Position numbers and translations under genes: made by a program | Notes under the pieces: model-generated | What the model was told of the DNA's origin: nothing | Databases searched by the model: none | Seen by the model: the letters and a program-made list of their open reading frames with translations, nothing else | From: JBMOLK01 sp049325575 | GTDB lineage: Bacteria; Bacillota; Clostridia; Acetivibrionales; Acetivibrionaceae | Direction: 5' to 3' | Assembly (NCBI GenBank): GCA_049325575.1 | Contig: JBMOLK010000311.1 | Coordinates: 91,382-155,381 of the forward strand | DNA length: 64,000 bases | Shown here: in pieces, positions 44,436-53,607 of the stretch | How the letters are laid out: each line of letters begins with the position of its first letter | How positions within the stretch are numbered: position 1 is the stretch's first letter

Positions 44436-45983
44436 ATGCAGAAGGATAGGTATGAATTAATGGCTGCAATTGATGTTGGTTCCAATTCGTTAAGAATGAT
44501 GATCGCACAGGTTACATCGGACGGTGATATTATACCGTTGGAAGATTTGTTCAAGCCTACCCATATAGGAAAGGATACTTTTTCATTTGGGAGGATACAG
44601 GTTCAGTCAATCCATAATACATGCGATACTCTAAAAGGTTTTTTCAAGCTGATGCAGGATTATAAGCTTAAAAATTATAGGGCTGTAAGTACCAGCGGTA
44701 TAAGGGAAGCTGAAAACAGGGAATATGTATTGGAACAGATTAGACTAAGGTCCGGACTTGAGGTTGAAGTTATTAATAATGCCCAGGAACGCTTCTTAAT
44801 GTATAAGGCTATACGTAATCATATGGTTAATGAAAAAAAATTTGTTGATAAAGGAACCCTAATTGTCGATATCCGTTCAGGAGGAGTAGAAATATCTGTT
44901 TTCAGTGAAGGAAGTCTCAAGTTTACCGAGTATATGAAGGTAGGGTCATTAAGACTTCGCGAGATCTTAGCGGATCTTGAAAAAAGAACCCTTGACTTTC
45001 CAAGTATTATGGAAGAATTTATTGAAAGCAGAATAGACTTTTTAAAGTCCATTCTGCCCAAATTTAATATTAAGGGCTTCGTTGGGCTGGGTGGAGAGCT
45101 AAAGACCATAATAAGTCTGTGTACAGAGGATAAACCGGGTACAGAAAGGAATTATATAAAGAAGGAACAGCTAAAAAAACTATACTCAAAGGTACATAGT
45201 TTGACTACGGCACAGATAATTGATGAGTTTAACCTTCCAAGGAGTCAGGCAGAGATTCTTTTGCCTTCCATAATACTCTTTAACAGCTTTCTGCAGATGA
45301 CTGATTCCGATGGAATATACGCTCCTATGGTATCCTTAAGACATGGACTTTTGGCCCATATGGTGGATGAAAGATTTGATACTGTCAGAAAGAAAGAGGC
45401 TTATGACGATATAATAAGTTCTGTATGGTATATTGGGAAAAAATATTCTATTGATGAAGTACACAGTAGTTATATTGAAAAGCTTGCACTCTCAATGTTT
45501 GATCAGATGAAAAAAATTCATATGCTTGGAGAAAACGAAAGATTTTACTTAAGGGTGGCTGCCATACTACATGATATAGGAAAGTATGTAAACCATAACA
45601 GCCATGATATTCACTCATACAATATTATCCGTTTTCAAGATATAATGGGATTTTCAGACGGCGAATTAAATCTGGTAGCAAATATAGCAAGGTATCACAG
45701 TGATGAAATTCCTGATCTGTCTCATGACAATTATCTTGTGCTAAATGCAAGGGACCAGATAATTGTTTCAAAGCTTGCAGTGATTCTTAGAATTGCTGAA
45801 GCGCTGGATATATCTCATAAGCAGAAAATAAAGAAGGTTGAAGTGCACAAACACGGGAAAGAGCTTCAGTTTAATGTATGGACAAAGGAAGACATACTGC
45901 TTGAAGAATGGAGTTTTATAAGCAATGTAACTTTTTTTGAAGAAGTAATGGGCAATAAACCTGTTATCAAGCGTAGGGGATGA
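44436..45983 (+). CDS. ppx: Ppx/GppA exopolyphosphatase-family protein with HD domain
   Basis: Removes phosphate from the ends of polyphosphate, or hydrolyses pppGpp. The N-terminal ASKHA ATPase-type fold (about 1-310) shows the phosphate-1 motif AAIDVGSNSLRMMIAQV and the second half VGLGGELK near residue 213. The C-terminal HD domain (about 325-490) holds LHDIGKYVNHNSHDIHSYN, typical of long Ppx proteins. The glycine-rich phosphate-2 loop reads IVDIRSGGVEISVF, with Arg in place of the usual Gly, a change worth noting for activity. It ends 6 bases before ppk, so the two are co-transcribed. Ribosome binding site AAAGGGTG. Confidence 0.88.
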   Translation: MQKDRYELMAAIDVGSNSLRMMIAQVTSDGDIIPLEDLFKPTHIGKDTFSFGRIQVQSIHNTCDTLKGFFKLMQDYKLKNYRAVSTSGIREAENREYVLEQIRLRSGLEVEVINNAQERFLMYKAIRNHMVNEKKFVDKGTLIVDIRSGGVEISVFSEGSLKFTEYMKVGSLRLREILADLEKRTLDFPSIMEEFIESRIDFLKSILPKFNIKGFVGLGGELKTIISLCTEDKPGTERNYIKKEQLKKLYSKVHSLTTAQIIDEFNLPRSQAEILLPSIILFNSFLQMTDSDGIYAPMVSLRHGLLAHMVDERFDTVRKKEAYDDIISSVWYIGKKYSIDEVHSSYIEKLALSMFDQMKKIHMLGENERFYLRVAAILHDIGKYVNHNSHDIHSYNIIRFQDIMGFSDGELNLVANIARYHSDEIPDLSHDNYLVLNARDQIIVSKLAVILRIAEALDISHKQKIKKVEVHKHGKELQFNVWTKEDILLEEWSFISNVTFFEEVMGNKPVIKRRG

Positions 45984-45989
45984 TATCTT

Positions 45990-48092
45990 ATGAAGAAAAT
46001 CGATTATGAACTTAAGAGGAATTATTTTAACCGAGAGCTTAGCTGGCTTGAGTTTAATGAGAGAGTATTGGATGAAGCATGCGACAGCAACAACAATCCT
46101 ATTCTTGAAAGGCTTAAGTTTCTATCTATTGTAAGCTCTAACCTTGACGAATTCTTTATGGTCAGGGTTGCGTCATTGTTTGATCAAATACTGGCTGGTT
46201 TTAAAGAGCCGGATATTGCCGGATTCACACCAAGGGAGCAGATTGATCTGATATCTTCCAGAGCTCACAGAATGATCTGCGACCAATACAGCTGCTATAA
46301 CCGTTCCTTGATACCCGGCCTTAAGAAGGAGAAGATTTTTTTCTTAAAGCCTAAGGATCTTAGTGATAAACAAAAAAGCTTTATTGAGGAGTTTTATAAT
46401 AACACGGTTTATCCCGTACTTACACCTATGGTGGTTGATAGAAGCAGGCCTTTTCCTTTGATACTGAATAAAAGCCTTAATATTGCACTGCTGCTTGAAA
46501 ACAAGGATGAAAGTGAAGAGCCTATATTCGGAATGGTCCAGGTACCTTCAGTTTTGGAAAGGCTAATTGAACTACCGGCGGCAGAAGGTGAAAAGTGCTT
46601 TATTCTACTGGAAGACGTTATAAAAATGTTTATTGATACTCTTTTTACAGGGCATGATATTATAACCATGGCATGCTATCGTATTACACGTAATACAGAC
46701 CAGGGGCTTGATGAAGAAGAGGCAGAGGATCTTCTGGAAGCTATTCAGCAGTACATTAAAAAAAGAAAATGGGGAATGGTAATAAGGCTTGAAATTGAAC
46801 ACGGTATGGCTCCGGACCTGCTTGAAATATTGATTGGAGAGCTTGAAGCTCCAAGGGAGACTGTCTATGAGATAAAAGGTCCTTTGGATTTTACATTCCT
46901 CATGAGAGTTCATTCTCTTCAGGGATATGACCATTTGAGATATCCGGTTTACCGCCAGCAGCCTGTTCCGGAGCTTATAGATGAAGAAGATATTTTTGGA
47001 GTAATCTCACAAAAGGATATTTTGCTTCATCATCCATACCAGTCTTTTGACCCTGTCATAGAGTTTGTAAGGCAGGCTGCAAATGACCCAAAGGTTCTTG
47101 CAATAAAGCAGACACTGTACAGGGTAAGCGGAAATTCGCCTATTGTTGAAGCGCTGGCACAAGCTGCAGAAAACGGAAAGCAGGTTACAGTGCTTGTAGA
47201 GCTTAAAGCCCGTTTTGATGAGCAAAATAACATTATTTGGGCCAAACGGTTGGAAATGGCCGGATGTCATGTTATATACGGACTTGTGGGGCTTAAAACC
47301 CACTGTAAGATTCTATTGGTAGTAAGGCAGGAAGATGGCGGTATCAAGAGATATGTCCATATGAGTACCGGAAACTATAATGACATAACCGCAAGGTTTT
47401 ATACCGATATAGGAATTTTCACATCCAATCCGTATTTCGGTGCTGATGCATCAGCCTTATTTAATATGTTGTCAGGGTATTCCCGCTTAACTAAAATGTA
47501 CAAGCTGGATGTAGCTCCAATCACACTTAGAAAGAAATTTATCAGTCTTATAAGGCAGGAGGCAGAAAATGCCCGCAACAGAAAGAAGGCAAGAATAATT
47601 GTAAAGCTTAATTCTCTTGTAGACGAGGGTATTATCAATGAATTATATGATGCTTCCAATGCCGGCGTGGAAATTGACCTTCTTATAAGAGGTATTTGCT
47701 GTCTAAGACCAGGTATAAAGGGACTTAGTGAAAAGATCAAAGTAAAGAGTATAGTAGGAAGATTTCTTGAACACACCAGAATTTTTTATTTTTATAATGA
47801 CGGTGATGAGATGGTTTATCTCTCCAGTGCTGATTTGATGGGCAGAAACCTGGATCGGAGGGTGGAAATATTATTTCCGGTTGAGGACACAGAGATTGCC
47901 TTGCGCTTAAAAGATACGCTTAAAGTTTGTCTTAAAGACACTGAGAAGGGAAGAATTTTAGATAAGGATGGAAACTATATAAAGGTTGACAAGCGGGGTA
48001 AGGAAAGCTTAAATTGTCAGGATTATTTCTGTAAAATGGCCGTTAAAGAAGCTTTTGCTGTGGCGGCAGAAAAAACAGAACAGGAATTATGA
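45990..48092 (+). CDS. ppk: Polyphosphate kinase 1
   Basis: Builds long-chain polyphosphate from ATP, reversibly. Residues 1-105 form the N-terminal helical domain (YFNRELSWLEFNERVLDEA is the family signature). The head domain follows, and then two phospholipase-D-like halves. The autophosphorylated histidine is H457 in YVHMSTGNYND, with LKARFDEQNNI and GLKTHCKI before it. The second half has HTRIFYFYNDGD. Length 700 is normal for PPK1. The gene follows ppx by 6 bases, so synthesis and breakdown of polyphosphate are encoded in one unit. GGGGATGA serves as ribosome binding site. Confidence 0.96.
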   Translation: MKKIDYELKRNYFNRELSWLEFNERVLDEACDSNNNPILERLKFLSIVSSNLDEFFMVRVASLFDQILAGFKEPDIAGFTPREQIDLISSRAHRMICDQYSCYNRSLIPGLKKEKIFFLKPKDLSDKQKSFIEEFYNNTVYPVLTPMVVDRSRPFPLILNKSLNIALLLENKDESEEPIFGMVQVPSVLERLIELPAAEGEKCFILLEDVIKMFIDTLFTGHDIITMACYRITRNTDQGLDEEEAEDLLEAIQQYIKKRKWGMVIRLEIEHGMAPDLLEILIGELEAPRETVYEIKGPLDFTFLMRVHSLQGYDHLRYPVYRQQPVPELIDEEDIFGVISQKDILLHHPYQSFDPVIEFVRQAANDPKVLAIKQTLYRVSGNSPIVEALAQAAENGKQVTVLVELKARFDEQNNIIWAKRLEMAGCHVIYGLVGLKTHCKILLVVRQEDGGIKRYVHMSTGNYNDITARFYTDIGIFTSNPYFGADASALFNMLSGYSRLTKMYKLDVAPITLRKKFISLIRQEAENARNRKKARIIVKLNSLVDEGIINELYDASNAGVEIDLLIRGICCLRPGIKGLSEKIKVKSIVGRFLEHTRIFYFYNDGDEMVYLSSADLMGRNLDRRVEILFPVEDTEIALRLKDTLKVCLKDTEKGRILDKDGNYIKVDKRGKESLNCQDYFCKMAVKEAFAVAAEKTEQEL

Positions 48093-48132
48093 TAAAGCGT
48101 ACAATAAACTACAGGATGTGGAGTGACTAAAT

Positions 48133-49092
48133 ATGCTTAAGTTATGTATTCTGGATGCAAAAACACTGGGTGAGGACATTGATTTGTCTGTATTTGATAA
48201 ATTCGGTCAGGTTGAAGTTCATAAGATCACCAAACCTGATGAAGTGGTGGAGAGAATTAAAGACAAAAACATAGTTATAACAAACAAGGTTGTTTTAAAC
48301 GAAGAGAATCTTAAACATGCAAAAGAGCTAAGACTTATTTGTATAGCAGCTACAGGTACCAATAATATAGACCTTGACTATGCAAGAAATAGAAAAATTG
48401 CTGTGGCCAATGTCGCTGGTTATTCGACTCAAAGTGTTGTGCAGCATACCTTTGCAATGCTTTTTTATTTACTTGAGAGCCTGTCATATTATGATTATTA
48501 TGTAAAAACTGGAGAGTATAGCAAAAGTGATATTTTTACTCATCTTGGAAAGCCATTCCCGGAGCTTTACGGTAAGATCTGGGGAATAGTCGGACTGGGG
48601 ACAATCGGTAGGTCAGTAGCAGATGTAGCCAGTGCTTTTGGCTGCAAAGTAGTGTACTATTCTACATCGGGCAGGAATAACAGTAGTAACTATGAAAGGG
48701 TAGAGCTTGGTAGTCTATTAAAGGAATCGGATATTATTTCCATTCATGCTCCGTTAAACGACAATACCAGGAACTTGATAGATTATAAATGTTTTAAGCT
48801 CATGAAGACTGATGCTGTTATATTAAACCTTGGAAGAGGCGGTATTGTCAGTGAAAAAGATCTGGCCCGGGCTTTGGATGAAAACTTGATCCGGGGGGCT
48901 GCTATAGATGTTTTGGAGAGTGAGCCTATAAAGGAGGACAATCCTCTGCTTAAAATAGAAAATCGTCATAAGCTGTTTATAACGCCGCACATCGCCTGGG
49001 CCAGTATCGAAGCCAGGAAGAGACTGGTTGGAGAAATAGTTGTAAATATTAATGCCTTTATAAAAGGTGAAGAACGAAACAGGGTGTGTTAA
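48133..49092 (+). CDS. D-2-hydroxyacid dehydrogenase (glycerate-dehydrogenase-like)
   Basis: An NAD-dependent dehydrogenase reducing a 2-oxo acid to the D-2-hydroxy acid. The Rossmann motif is GIVGLGTIGRSVADVA. The catalytic triad is visible as Arg in NLGRGGIV (the GRGG block), Glu in DVLESEP, and His in TPHIAWAS. Length 319 matches glycerate or hydroxypyruvate reductases. The W-A-S after His is typical of that subgroup. GGAGTG lies 8 bases before the ATG. It starts 40 bases after ppk on the same strand and ends at a strong terminator, so it may belong to the ppx-ppk unit. Substrate not decided. Confidence 0.9.
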   Translation: MLKLCILDAKTLGEDIDLSVFDKFGQVEVHKITKPDEVVERIKDKNIVITNKVVLNEENLKHAKELRLICIAATGTNNIDLDYARNRKIAVANVAGYSTQSVVQHTFAMLFYLLESLSYYDYYVKTGEYSKSDIFTHLGKPFPELYGKIWGIVGLGTIGRSVADVASAFGCKVVYYSTSGRNNSSNYERVELGSLLKESDIISIHAPLNDNTRNLIDYKCFKLMKTDAVILNLGRGGIVSEKDLARALDENLIRGAAIDVLESEPIKEDNPLLKIENRHKLFITPHIAWASIEARKRLVGEIVVNINAFIKGEERNRVC

Positions 49093-49135
49093 GGAAAGCT
49101 GATTAAATTAATACGGTGGATTAGTGGTTAATATA

Positions 49136-49175
49136 AAAATGGGATACCTTCCATATGGAAGGTATCCCATTTTAA
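49136..49175. terminator. Strong hairpin terminator after the dehydrogenase gene
   Basis: AAAATGGGATACCTTCC pairs perfectly with GGAAGGTATCCCATTTT around a four-base loop. The A/T flanks allow function on either strand. Confidence 0.9.
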
Positions 49176-49225
49176 ATAGGCCGGTTTTTACAAAGGTGCA
49201 TACTGTTTAATATAAGTCCAATATG

Positions 49226-49663
49226 TTAAAGAGATCGAACTGTAAAAGTAGATGATTGTCTTTAAAGTTTGTTATCTCTGACATGTTAATGAATTAAACC
49301 CGCCATAATAATATTACTTCTTTATTTGTGGGATACTATACACTATTCGCTCCTATGTAAATTTGTTACCCAATTAGAAAAAGGGCAACATTTTGAAACT
49401 TCATAGTTATTAAGAAATTTTACTACTTTGGTATATAAACAAAAGTATGTAGAAATGTTACAAGAAAATAATTAATAAAAATTATACTTTAAATATATTG
49501 TAGGGTATAAAAATGTTAGTAACGTTTTTAGGTCTTCTAAAGTAAAATGAAACCAGGTTAAAGATAGCGAACTCTGAAGATAAACATATGACTCGCTTAA
49601 GCCTATTTGATTCAAATGGCTTGCTCATCAAGTTTATCTACTTTTAAAGTTCGATCTCTTTAA
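49226..49663. mobile_element. 438-bp MITE-like element with 27-bp terminal inverted repeats
   Basis: The ends 49226-49252 and 49637-49663 are inverted repeats of 27 bases with one mismatch, starting TTAAAGAGATCGAAC. The interior has no open frame of note and is AT-rich. The 12-base string TTTAATATAAGT occurs at 49206-49217 and at 49659-49670, the second overlapping the end, so a clean target duplication is not proven. A second, solo end is at 1320-1364. The element therefore looks like a non-autonomous transposon derivative; no transposase in the window carries such ends. Confidence 0.7.
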
Positions 49664-49727
49664 TATAAGTAGGTTATAAATTTAAAAAAATCGATGTGAA
49701 CATATTCCTTAGGGAGGTATCAAACAT

Positions 49728-51116
49728 ATGGAGAATAAATCACAAGAAACTAATCAAAATGTTAATAACTCTTATGATAAAACAAGAGACACTTTTGGAA
49801 GCAGATTAGGAATTATTGCAGCTGCGGCGGGATCTGCAATAGGTCTGGGAAATATATGGAAATTCCCTTATATAACGGGTGTAAATGGAGGGGCGGCCTT
49901 TATTGTTGTTTATCTGGCGTGTATTGCTGTAATAGGCCTTCCGGTAATGTTGGCAGAGTTTATTATTGGACGCAGAAGCCAGAAAAATGCGGTTGGCGCT
50001 TTTAAAAAGCTGGCACCGGGAACACCCTGGTTTCTGGTGGGAGTAATGGGTGTATTGTCGGCTTTCATGATACTTGCATACTATGGAGTTGTTGCAGGCT
50101 GGACACTGGAATATATAGTGAAGTCTGGTACAGGTGCACTTGCAGGCATGAGTCCTGAGCAGATTGAAAGTGTATTTGGAGGTTTTATTGGTAGTACGGT
50201 AAGACCGATAATATGGCAGATAGTATTTATGGCTATAACAGCTTCTATTGTTGTTTCAGGAGTCAAGGAAGGAATAGAGAAATATTCTAAGATTCTAATG
50301 CCTTTGCTTTTGGCCATACTGCTAATCCTGTGTGTACGATCCATAACCTTGCCTGGAGCGGTAAAAGGGCTGGAATTCTTATTTAGACCTGACTTTTCCA
50401 AACTATCAGCTCAAGGTGTATTAATTGCTCTTGGGCATGCATTCTTTTCATTAAGCCTTGGCATGGGAACTATGCTGACTTATGCTTCATATATTGGGAA
50501 GAGGGAAAGCCTTGGTAAGATTGCAACACAGGTTACTGTCTCTGATACATTGATAGCACTTTTGGCAGGAATAGCTATTTTTCCGGCAGTATTTGCCTTC
50601 AATATTGAACCTGGATCAGGCCCTGGACTTGTGTTTGTGACCCTTCCAAACGTATTTAACAAAATGCCGGGAGGACCGTTATTTGCTGCGCTATTCTTTG
50701 TGTTACTTGCTATTGCAGCTCTGACTTCTGCCATATCAATTCTGGAGGTGGTGGTTTCTTATACTGTTGAAGAGCTTAAAATGCCTAGAAAGAGAGCAAC
50801 AATAATTGCCACTGTGATCATAACACTGCTGGGGATACCAAGCTCATTGGCCATGGGGCCTATGGCAGGTTTTAAGATTGCCGGCTTAAACTACTTTGAT
50901 TTTCTTGACTGGACAACGGCTTCAATACTTATGCCGGTTGGCGGGTTACTTATAACAGCTTTTCTCGGATGGTACTGGGGCAGGGAAAAAACCAGGGAGG
51001 AATTATCTTCTGAAGGCACCCTTAAGATCCGGTATATAGGACTATTTATGTTTGTCTGCAAGTATATAGCTCCGGCAGCAGTAGCAGCAGTATTTCTATA
51101 TGGATTATTCAAATAA
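49728..51116 (+). CDS. Sodium:neurotransmitter symporter (NSS/SNF) family transporter
   Basis: A Na+-coupled amino-acid transporter of the LeuT fold. The 462-residue length and about 11-12 hydrophobic helices fit bacterial 11/12-TM members. Helix 1 carries the signature GSAIGLGNIWKFPYI, with the unwound Na+/substrate site, preceded by FGSRLGIIAAAAG. Helix 6 shows ALGHAFFSLSLGMG, the second substrate/sodium site. Substrate probably amino acid, but not defined. The gene starts 64 bases after the MITE-like element, so its promoter must lie in or next to that element. Ribosome binding site GGGAGGT. Confidence 0.92.
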   Translation: MENKSQETNQNVNNSYDKTRDTFGSRLGIIAAAAGSAIGLGNIWKFPYITGVNGGAAFIVVYLACIAVIGLPVMLAEFIIGRRSQKNAVGAFKKLAPGTPWFLVGVMGVLSAFMILAYYGVVAGWTLEYIVKSGTGALAGMSPEQIESVFGGFIGSTVRPIIWQIVFMAITASIVVSGVKEGIEKYSKILMPLLLAILLILCVRSITLPGAVKGLEFLFRPDFSKLSAQGVLIALGHAFFSLSLGMGTMLTYASYIGKRESLGKIATQVTVSDTLIALLAGIAIFPAVFAFNIEPGSGPGLVFVTLPNVFNKMPGGPLFAALFFVLLAIAALTSAISILEVVVSYTVEELKMPRKRATIIATVIITLLGIPSSLAMGPMAGFKIAGLNYFDFLDWTTASILMPVGGLLITAFLGWYWGREKTREELSSEGTLKIRYIGLFMFVCKYIAPAAVAAVFLYGLFK

Positions 51117-51216
51117 TGACAAAGGCCTTTAAAAATAACCTTGGTGTGATATAATATCTCAGGTATTGCTAGAGATATAAACTGTAAAGTACTTTTTAAT
51201 GGAGGTTTTATATATA

Positions 51217-52086
51217 ATGCTGCTTGCAGACGATTGGAAGGACTATGAGCTTATAGATACAGGAAATGGTGAAAAGCTTGAAAGATGGGGGACGTATATT
51301 TTAAGGCGTCCTGACCCTCAAATAATTTGGCCTATAAAAGAGGAAAAGGGCTTGTGGATCAATGCAGATGCGCATTATCACAGAAGCTCCAGCGGGGGCG
51401 GAAAGTGGGAATATAGAAAGAAGCTTCCCCAAAGATGGAAGATATCCTATGGGGGAATGTCATTTTATATTGAACCTACAGGCTTCAAGCATACAGGCCT
51501 TTTTCCAGAGCAGGCCGTTAACTGGAGATGGATAATAGACAAGATACAGTCAGCCAAGCGCACCGTTAATGTGTTAAATCTTTTTGCATATACAGGAGGG
51601 GCAACGGTAGCTGCTGCCTATGCCGGAGCTTCAGTGTGCCATGTTGATGCTGCAAAGGGTATGGTACAGTGGGCAAAGGATAATGTTGCACTGTCGGGTC
51701 TTGCAGACCGGCCTGTAAGGTTTATTACCGATGACGTCATAAAGTTTGTCCAAAGGGAAAAGCGCCGGGGTAATAAATATGATGGTATAATAATGGATCC
51801 TCCGTCTTATGGCCGCGGTCCAAAGGGGGAGATCTGGAAGATTGAAGATGCATTATATGGATTTGTGGAGGAATGTCTCGATGTTTTATCTCCAAAGCCT
51901 TTATTTTTCCTTATAAACTCTTACACTACCGGCTTTTCACCTACTGTAGTGGCCAATATGCTTAAGTTAACCGTACAAAGAAAGTTTGGCGGGTCGGTTA
52001 CCTGCGGTGAGGTTGGGATACCTGCCAAAACTTCCGGTATTGTTCTGCCCTGCGGGATTTACGGGCGCTGGGAGGCAAATTCCTGA
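51217..52086 (+). CDS. Class I SAM-dependent RNA methyltransferase (RlmI/RlmK-like)
   Basis: Probably methylates 23S rRNA cytosine or guanine. The SAM-binding motif I is NVLNLFAYTGGATVAAAYAG, and the catalytic-site loop is IMDPPSYGRGPKGE, typical of the RlmI/RlmK C-terminal domain. The N-terminal PUA domain of RlmI is missing; instead there is a short beta-rich region (about 1-90: YELIDTGNGEKLERWGTYIL, KKLPQRWKISY). Start at 51217 with GGAGGT 10 bases upstream; an ATG at 51199 would overlap that site. The stop TGA overlaps the ATG of the pseudouridine synthase gene, so the two RNA-modifying enzymes are translationally coupled. Confidence 0.9.
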   Translation: MLLADDWKDYELIDTGNGEKLERWGTYILRRPDPQIIWPIKEEKGLWINADAHYHRSSSGGGKWEYRKKLPQRWKISYGGMSFYIEPTGFKHTGLFPEQAVNWRWIIDKIQSAKRTVNVLNLFAYTGGATVAAAYAGASVCHVDAAKGMVQWAKDNVALSGLADRPVRFITDDVIKFVQREKRRGNKYDGIIMDPPSYGRGPKGEIWKIEDALYGFVEECLDVLSPKPLFFLINSYTTGFSPTVVANMLKLTVQRKFGGSVTCGEVGIPAKTSGIVLPCGIYGRWEANS

Positions 52087-52787
52087 TGAACTTTGGAGGG
52101 AATGAAAAGGTCAAAATCATCTACGAGGATAATCATGTTTTAGTGGTGGAAAAGCCCGTCAACATCCCAACCCAAAAGGATGAGACAAACGATATTGACA
52201 TGCTAACCCTTCTAAAGGAAGATTTAAAGGAGCGGTATAACAAGCCCGGCAATGTATATGTGGGGCTTGTTCACAGGTTGGACCGTCCGGTTGGAGGAGC
52301 TATGGTTTTTGCCAAGACATCAAAGGCTGCATCAAGGTTATCCGATCAGGTGCGGACCAGACAGTTCAAGAAGGTATATTTGGCTGTAGTACACGGTATT
52401 TTGGGGCATATGAGCGGAAGGCTTGAAGACTACCTTTTAAAGGACAGCAGGACTAATATTGTAAAAGTAGTGGATAGGAATACAGAGGGTGCCAAGCAGG
52501 CTGTTTTGGAGTATAGTTTATTGGGAGTACATAAAAACTGCAGCCTTGTGAGAGTGAATCTTCATACCGGGCGCCCTCACCAGATAAGAGTACAATTTTC
52601 CAGTACAGGCTATCCGTTGTATGGTGATCAGAAATACGGCCAGGGCTTTAACAAGCCGGGCCAGCAGATAGCTTTGTGGTCAAATGAAGTTGCTTTCATT
52701 CACCCTACTTGCAAAGAAGAATTAAAATTTGTATCTTCACCTCCATCTATAGAGCCATGGAGTTGGTTTGACAGGATAATTAATTAA
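52086..52787 (+). CDS. RluA/RluD-family pseudouridine synthase
   Basis: Converts uridine to pseudouridine in rRNA or tRNA. The catalytic aspartate is D66 in LVHRLDRPVGGAMVFAK, the RluA-family signature. The second motif is VNLHTGRPHQIRVQFSS, and YPLYGDQKYG follows. At 233 residues it lacks the N-terminal S4 domain of RluD and resembles RluA or the short Firmicute forms. The start codon shares a base with the stop of the preceding methyltransferase and has no ribosome binding site of its own, so re-initiation is likely. It is followed by a terminator. Confidence 0.93.
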   Translation: MNFGGNEKVKIIYEDNHVLVVEKPVNIPTQKDETNDIDMLTLLKEDLKERYNKPGNVYVGLVHRLDRPVGGAMVFAKTSKAASRLSDQVRTRQFKKVYLAVVHGILGHMSGRLEDYLLKDSRTNIVKVVDRNTEGAKQAVLEYSLLGVHKNCSLVRVNLHTGRPHQIRVQFSSTGYPLYGDQKYGQGFNKPGQQIALWSNEVAFIHPTCKEELKFVSSPPSIEPWSWFDRIIN

Positions 52788-52851
52788 GGAACTTCTGGAG
52801 CCACGCTTAGTTTTTGGAATAAAATAGATAAGTTGTTTGTTTGTGGGAATT

Positions 52852-52884
52852 AAGCTCCTCATGTGGTCTATGGGGAGTTTTTCA
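52852..52884 (+). terminator. Terminator after the RNA-modification pair
   Basis: AAGCTCCTCAT pairs with TGGGGAGTTTT (with wobble pairs) and leads into a T tract. Confidence 0.65.
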
Positions 52885-52975
52885 TTACCTTTTTTATTAG
52901 AATAATATAAGTTATAATGGTATATATAGCTCCAAATTCTAATGAAAGTCAAGTGAGTTTAAAGGGGGATAAAAA

Positions 52976-53593
52976 ATGGCAAGGTCACTTGTTTTTATGC
53001 TCAATGGAAAGGAATATCCGTTTTCACCTGCAAAGGTTGAAAGAAAAAAGCTGTATGGATGGACGGAAACTATAGCTTTAGATGATGAAGGAAACGAGTG
53101 TAAGCTTGTAAGTATGGACGAGTCAGGTACTGTTATAATTCCAAAAGGAAGTATTGGACTGGGTATTATAAATGAGAAATTTGAATGGGTTGAAAAGACA
53201 GACATAAAGGCGGTTGATGAAGACGGTAATGACATAGATCCTTTTCCTTCAAGCTTTTCAGCTCCTTTAGAGCTTGATAGAACTGCAGAGATTGAAGAAC
53301 TTCTTGATCACAGTATATATGCAGTATACCAGCTTGATGAAGAAGGGGAATACCAAGAGCTTGCAGAAGAAATACGGAAAGGGAAAGTATTTTCTTTTGA
53401 CTTCAATTACCGGGATGGGTATGAGAAAAGACCTGCCTTTTTAGTTGAAAGTGAGGGGAAGCTGTTCATACTTGTAGGAAGTCCAGTTGAATTTTCTTAC
53501 ATAGGTCTTGAGGAAAAAGGATATATAGATGAATTGGAAGATGATGAAGAAGAATTTTCAGAAGAGCTGGGCCTTGACTTTAGCATGATGTAG
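52976..53593 (+). CDS. Unknown protein, first gene of the ligase cassette, 205 aa
   Basis: Not recognised. A very acidic, soluble protein: the C-terminus is a run of Asp/Glu (ELEDDEEEFSEELGLDFSMM). The N-terminal third is beta-rich (SLVFMLNGKEYPFSP, KKLYGWTETIALDDEGNEC, GTVIIPKGSIGLGIINEKFEW) with the alternating pattern of a small barrel. The middle (about 100-180) has IYAVYQLDEEGEYQELA and FSFDFNYRDGYEKRPAFLV. Ribosome binding site AAAGGGGG. A TATAAT at 52913-52918 may be the promoter of the cassette. Fourteen bases separate it from the next gene. Acidic proteins of this sort can mimic DNA or chaperone basic partners, but nothing proves that here. Confidence 0.75.
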   Translation: MARSLVFMLNGKEYPFSPAKVERKKLYGWTETIALDDEGNECKLVSMDESGTVIIPKGSIGLGIINEKFEWVEKTDIKAVDEDGNDIDPFPSSFSAPLELDRTAEIEELLDHSIYAVYQLDEEGEYQELAEEIRKGKVFSFDFNYRDGYEKRPAFLVESEGKLFILVGSPVEFSYIGLEEKGYIDELEDDEEEFSEELGLDFSMM

Positions 53594-53607
53594 AGGGAGG
53601 GATACTT

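Noticed and set aside
49206..49670. TTTAATATAAGT direct repeats as a clean target-site duplication of the MITE-like element
   Set aside because: The left copy is 8 bases away from the inverted repeat while the right copy overlaps it, so it does not fit a simple duplication; reported only as a note.
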